This document shows, in pieces, positions 45,301 through 47,579 of a stretch of DNA of 47,579 nt (within the stretch, counting starts at the first letter, position 1; every line of letters begins with the position of its first letter). Below the pieces are notes generated by a model that worked only from the letters and a program-made list of their open reading frames with translations, had not been told where the DNA came from and made no database searches. Source of the stretch: Patescibacteria group bacterium. GTDB lineage: Bacteria > Patescibacteriota > Minisyncoccia > Phycocordibacterales > Phycocordibacteraceae. A program made the translations under genes and the position numbers. The stretch covers positions 1 to 47,579 of the forward strand of contig JAGWYL010000004.1 of the NCBI GenBank assembly GCA_018969385.1, given 5' to 3'.

Positions 45301-45886
45301 GCGGAACCATCGGGCGGTTGAAGACTATCGTGATGGCGGAATCGAGGTCCGCCTCCGCCGAGGCGGACGGGAAGACGCTCTCCACGGCGGGGTCGGCGTC
45401 GACGACGAAATCCTTCGAGAGCGTGCCGCTCGCCGCGGCGAGCGTGACCTCGTAGTGCTGGCCGAGGTCGAGCGCGGCATCCGGCTTGAACACCACCGCG
45501 TCGGGAAGCGGAGAATCGACCCACTGCCCCTTGATGGCGGGCGCGAACGAGACGTCCGCCGCGGCGCCCGCTTTCAAAACTCCCGTCGGCAGGTTCACGA
45601 TGATCGCGCCGTGCTGCGATATCTTGTCGTTCACGAGCGTGTACACCTGCACGTAATTCGTCTTCGGGACGAAGAAGGAGATGCCGCCGGAGAAGGCGCC
45701 CGCGACGAGTACGATGAGGAGGACGGCGAGCAGGATGCCCCCGGCGAAAAACGCCGACCTGCGCGGATGCGCCCGGAACCGCGCCTTGAGGGCTTCGAAG
45801 CGGGACACAGGCGGCAGAGGCGCCGGGAGCGGTGCGGGGAGTGGCGGACGTGCAAGCGTATCCGGCTGGTCCATGGACCTTCTCAC
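39284..45886 (-). CDS. Bacterial alpha-2-macroglobulin family protein with thioester motif
   Basis: 2200 aa; N-terminal TM anchor; MG domains, YIYTDRPIYRPGQTVHLKGLYR; LFAYPLGCSEQLASKLSAI thioester. Confidence 0.93.
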   Translation of the reverse strand: MRRSMDQPDTLARPPLPAPLPAPLPPVSRFEALKARFRAHPRRSAFFAGGILLAVLLIVLVAGAFSGGISFFVPKTNYVQVYTLVNDKISQHGAIIVNLPTGVLKAGAAADVSFAPAIKGQWVDSPLPDAVVFKPDAALDLGQHYEVTLAAASGTLSKDFVVDADPAVESVFPSASAEADLDSAITIVFNRPMVPLTTLSESGAANVPVVITPATPGKFKWISTRTLQFIPHGSLFGSAHYRVSIPSSLVSMDGLSIPAKTYEFTTKALRLDHATADTIVYDQPVDFSFNQPIDLQKTAPEVTITDTATNRKIPAAATYGTKSVWNAAANAYQSVEDRSILRVFPKNTLGGHANVWDFSATYAVSVNTAYPVGGDIALSGTFLAPAVTTTVTASPVLEGVTAQSDKTDLASAALFDPSGTVTLSFYEDIDLGKSSIQAKGLKRVAYGQKCVGGDTSWFSSSNCIKVDDASQLIFTFDPNAFTRGEQVPITFAKLVNAAGFEVNARPFTVNLSAYPALAIVQSVPATGDGNASVSDLVLCTNAPLASEDATTFHKNFHADRYMVFGRWDNPYLETANQYEKNPPCAVGQYVNRIHYGLLPLTPYSLTGTVTDVFGQTASFAFSLKTGPAPKFYLRFQNLQKIYDVTTPGRTTLTYATENFGYADLYLCKVSPEAMVRLLAAQPSEVSTVPDSALPCDSTVTKRIPLTNDQWVNQFFQVNLSDYFADTRGQYVLSFSNPSYTDDSGKPLYARTYLSVTNLSVTDNRVKWTSYDYLPDVPNLTPADTRGSVYWVTNATTLDAVPAASVSVYRSTDPTSTDAPIVRAGTNATDANGFAEFPLIADVAGATVTSGNDTAIISPWADTLSQGSWQSAYQTESTYIYTDRPIYRPGQTVHLKGLYRVNFDGLFQIFRQNDVKVEVDDSRGNVVLTQNVPMNEYGTFTTDLTLPADAPLGTYSISARNGYAEFNVEDYSAAAFEAAATTNKDEYVAGDTADISISGKYYFGVPLNGGTLDYTVTSQDYYFDRYTDRYFSFGSGWYTCYGCGYGDTYLKSGKATLDANGQTSVSLPLDFGSLYQGTDGDRSKIFVFHGTIHDAQGKSVSFEKSFIVHRGEYYLGVAADPSFVGVNQPFNLRLKTVDTSGKPVSESNITVTVNKVDWLSSKRQEVDGGYYNRPDRTLTPVSTKTYSTNGSGDGGESLTLAKSGEYEIDAMGKDSRGNAVKSTTEVYVYGAGNVAVAETNNATLNLTAENPNVKVGDTAKFVIQNPYPHAKALITIERGRIFTYDVVDLTQSIYEYSFPVTAEYAPNVYASVVLLSPDPGVKFGQLEYTVDRAQDALTVNVTTDKQTYLPGEQVNLTVRTTDALGRAVPADVSVAVADLSVLALAGNPKKDPLVFFYDGFPLTVSAETNVKNLLAEMPIPTGTKGGGGGNPADLATHKRGEFKDTAFWQADVITDASGTAHVSFTLPDNLTKWQIESVGITKDTKVGVDYTQVVAQKDVMTVPIAPRFVVPGDEFWLGATIFNQTAQPETLDVSLASPTLTQEGDWSTRKTIPAGGSTAVYFKVLAPLAMTSGTHDFTLSAKNAAYDDTVEQKIPITENTTYESVATEGSTSATSTAEYLYVPGNVLTDRGGLTVRTSATLAVYLTDALQYLFAYPLGCSEQLASKLSAIAIAEKTYAAAGVWKTPPSVIFNGTSYTPDQAVAAGLALVYDNQTVDGGFSYYKGMRADPALTIAVLDSLVTVKSAGYAVRKDVMDAAVRYLYRQVPVYENRGDTDTLILMAYVLSRADAGSAAFSGLLSAVTARANGAYLSDTASSETLGYLALLSAGGGTSSAFKDAAFAALLNRVDIDSRGAYVKPDPTHFDWQYYETSEKDTALLIAALTADHRAYAETDNLIRWLIASRASDGSWGSTNASVAALDALSRYVAWKQETKSDFTLTTKLGGTTVSSTDFTKQNILTPVTAFLPITKLVIGALEPLTFTKADHTSAPDTFYYDLSLKYYLPAEQIAPRDEGVAITRNFYSLMDTADAHPLASVKVGDVVRGVLTIVLPKEHHLFSVEDYIPAGFELVDFNLATEDQTTLSGAASAGADQSAPGAPAPASGSFFSGLLRNIFSGFGFGTAETTASAPGVIYQPFIPDYRELLDDRLFLFAEDVAPGTYSYEYYVRATTAGTFRHLPALASDLYYPEDFGRTAGSLFTVSQ

Positions 45887-45931
45887 TGTAGCAGTTGAAA
45901 GCGGAAGCGAGTAGGGTTATCAACCGCAGGA

Positions 45932-47344
45932 CTATTCGGGAATCTTTCGATACCCTGATTCCGCAGCGCACGAAGTGCACGCGGTGCCAAGGAGCGCGGC
46001 TCCCTTCTTCGCCGACTGCTCGAACCAGTCGGCGAGTTTCGTCGTATCGGCGCCGTAGTCTTCGGACTTGAGGACGATGATGGCCACGCGCCGCGTGACG
46101 CCGTTCACCGGCACGGAAAAGACGGAGGTCATCGTATCGCCCGCGGCGCCCGTCTTCCCCACCTTTCCGCCGATGAAGTCGGAGGAGCCGGAGAATATAT
46201 TGAAATTGTTGATGCGGAAGACGTCCCCGCTGTCCGCATAGAGCGTCTTCGACGGCGTGCGGGTGATGTTCCAGATGAATGACTTCTTATCCGCAAGATA
46301 CGTCGCGAGGCGGAAGAGGTCGTCCGGCGTGGAAACGTTTCCGGAAGAGACGCCGCTCGGGTCCGCATAGTGCGTCGACTGCATGCCGAGCGATTTCGCG
46401 GTCGCGTTCATCCAGGAGACGAAGTTCGCCGTGCCGTACTGCGCCGCCAGCCGGTCGGCGATGGCGTTGTTGGATTCCATAAGGAGCGGATAGAGCAGGT
46501 CGCCGACGACGAAGGTCTCCTGCGTCCTGTCGGCGCTCGCCGCTTCGTGGAGCATCTCGCCCTTGGTGACCGTGACGGGATTGTTGAACATGATGGTCTC
46601 GTTCGCGACGAGCGCCGTCATGAGTTTCGTGAGCGAAGCGATGGGACGCGGCTCTTCCGCGTTGCGGTCGAGGTACACGTCGCCGGTATCCACGTCCGCC
46701 ACGAGGTATGAGGCTGCCGTGACGTCCGGCGCCGGGACGGCGGCAAGCACGAGCGGCGTCGAAGACGCCGCCACGGACGGGTCGTACACGAAGATGCCGG
46801 TTCCCGTATCGGCGAACGCGTAGACCTTCCGCGCGTCATCCGTGCTCAAGCGGATGCAGCCGCCCGAATAATCCGGATTGACCGGCGAGCCGTCCGTGTA
46901 GTACGGCCATCCGTGGATGAAGTAGTTCCCGTAGAATTGCATGCTGTACGGCATGTGCACTTGCTCCTGCTTGTTGAAGTGGTCCGCCTGTTTCGCGAGC
47001 ACGCTGTAGAAACCGGACGGGGTCTCATAGGGCGAACCGGGTTTCCCTTTCGTGAGGATGGGATACTCGGCGACCTCGGCGCCATCCTGGTAGAGCGCGA
47101 GCGTCATATCCTGCAAGTCCGCGGCGACGAACTTCCCCGTCTGCGGAACGGCGTCCGCGATGGTGAGCGAGCCGATGATGCGCTCGGGCGTCGTCGTCGC
47201 GAGCGGGAGCGCGGGCCCGGACGGCGACGCCGCCGTTTCCCGCACCACGACGAGCGCAGGCGCGGGCGTATGGAGGGCGACGGCGTATGAAAGCGCCGCG
47301 CGGCCGAACAGCACGGCCACCGCGCAGGCGAGCAGGAGCTTCAT
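45932..47344 (-). CDS. Fusion of L,D-transpeptidase (YkuD) and D-alanyl-D-alanine carboxypeptidase (DacA/S11)
   Basis: FIHGWPY...SGGCIRLSTDDA (YkuD); PIASLTKLMTALVANE (SxxK), LLMESNNAIADRLA (SxN), GGKVGKTGAAG (KTG). Confidence 0.9.
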   Translation of the reverse strand: MKLLLACAVAVLFGRAALSYAVALHTPAPALVVVRETAASPSGPALPLATTTPERIIGSLTIADAVPQTGKFVAADLQDMTLALYQDGAEVAEYPILTKGKPGSPYETPSGFYSVLAKQADHFNKQEQVHMPYSMQFYGNYFIHGWPYYTDGSPVNPDYSGGCIRLSTDDARKVYAFADTGTGIFVYDPSVAASSTPLVLAAVPAPDVTAASYLVADVDTGDVYLDRNAEEPRPIASLTKLMTALVANETIMFNNPVTVTKGEMLHEAASADRTQETFVVGDLLYPLLMESNNAIADRLAAQYGTANFVSWMNATAKSLGMQSTHYADPSGVSSGNVSTPDDLFRLATYLADKKSFIWNITRTPSKTLYADSGDVFRINNFNIFSGSSDFIGGKVGKTGAAGDTMTSVFSVPVNGVTRRVAIIVLKSEDYGADTTKLADWFEQSAKKGAALLGTACTSCAAESGYRKIPE

Positions 47345-47541
47345 AGCGAAACGGAATCCTTTCCAATCGAAAGAGTGGCCGAGACCCGACATATACATAT
47401 ATAGGTGCAGTATATCGCACCGACACGCCCGCGACGCTCGGAATCGCAGCGCGGGCGAAGCGTCCTTCGCGCTTCCCACGCGTCCTTTTGTCGTCGGGAA
47501 GCGCGCGAAGGAGTAGCCGGCGGGTGGAAGTCCATAGTTCT

Positions 47542-47579
47542 CCGAAGAAACATACCGATATATCGGTATGTTTCTTCGG
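47542..47579. repeat. 38-bp perfect, loop-less palindrome at window end
   Basis: CCGAAGAAACATACCGATA|TATCGGTATGTTTCTTCGG; may extend no further, since the window ends here. Confidence 0.95.

Overview
The window is a gene-dense, GC-rich bacterial chromosome segment. Gene content suggests Patescibacteria/CPR, probably a Parcubacteria-type lineage: several T4SS_pilin-like proteins in tandem, PaaX/Cas2-like protein, SPFH protein, ftsA-ftsZ, bS21-ybeY, HisRS-like ORF. This placement is an inference. TGA appears to act as a normal stop (e.g. the ends of the solute-binding protein and ftsA ORFs). The window opens with four tRNAs (Cys-GCA, Leu-UAA, Lys-CUU, Leu-UAG). Next comes an IS481-like insertion with a DDE transposase and 18-bp perfect terminal inverted repeats. 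Recognisable housekeeping genes are gpsA, gyrA, rpsA, pth, lepB, rpsU, ybeY, ftsA, ftsZ, trxB, prs, fba (class I), an IMPase and a cysteine-synthase-like PLP enzyme. The right third is an envelope region: MarR regulator, RND adaptor and pump, PBP1C-type glycosyltransferase/transpeptidase overlapping a 2200-aa alpha-2-macroglobulin with a GCSEQ thioester motif, and a YkuD + D-Ala-D-Ala carboxypeptidase fusion. The points most worth follow-up are: (1) a PaaX/Cas2-like gene bracketed by two same-orientation 36-bp palindromic elements (ATTCTTATC-N18-GATAAGAAT); (2) a 37-bp near-perfect palindrome inserted in frame inside an alpha/beta hydrolase ORF; (3) an approximately 0.8-kb region upstream of rpsA with small-ORF and structured-RNA signals; (4) three adjacent, apparently related small helical-protein genes with their own promoter/terminator signals; (5) five tandem pilin-like genes followed by an orphan solute-binding protein; (6) many long perfect or nested palindromes, several lying where they cannot be simple terminators. 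No CRISPR array and no rRNA were seen. All calls were made by eye, with no homology search or folding program.
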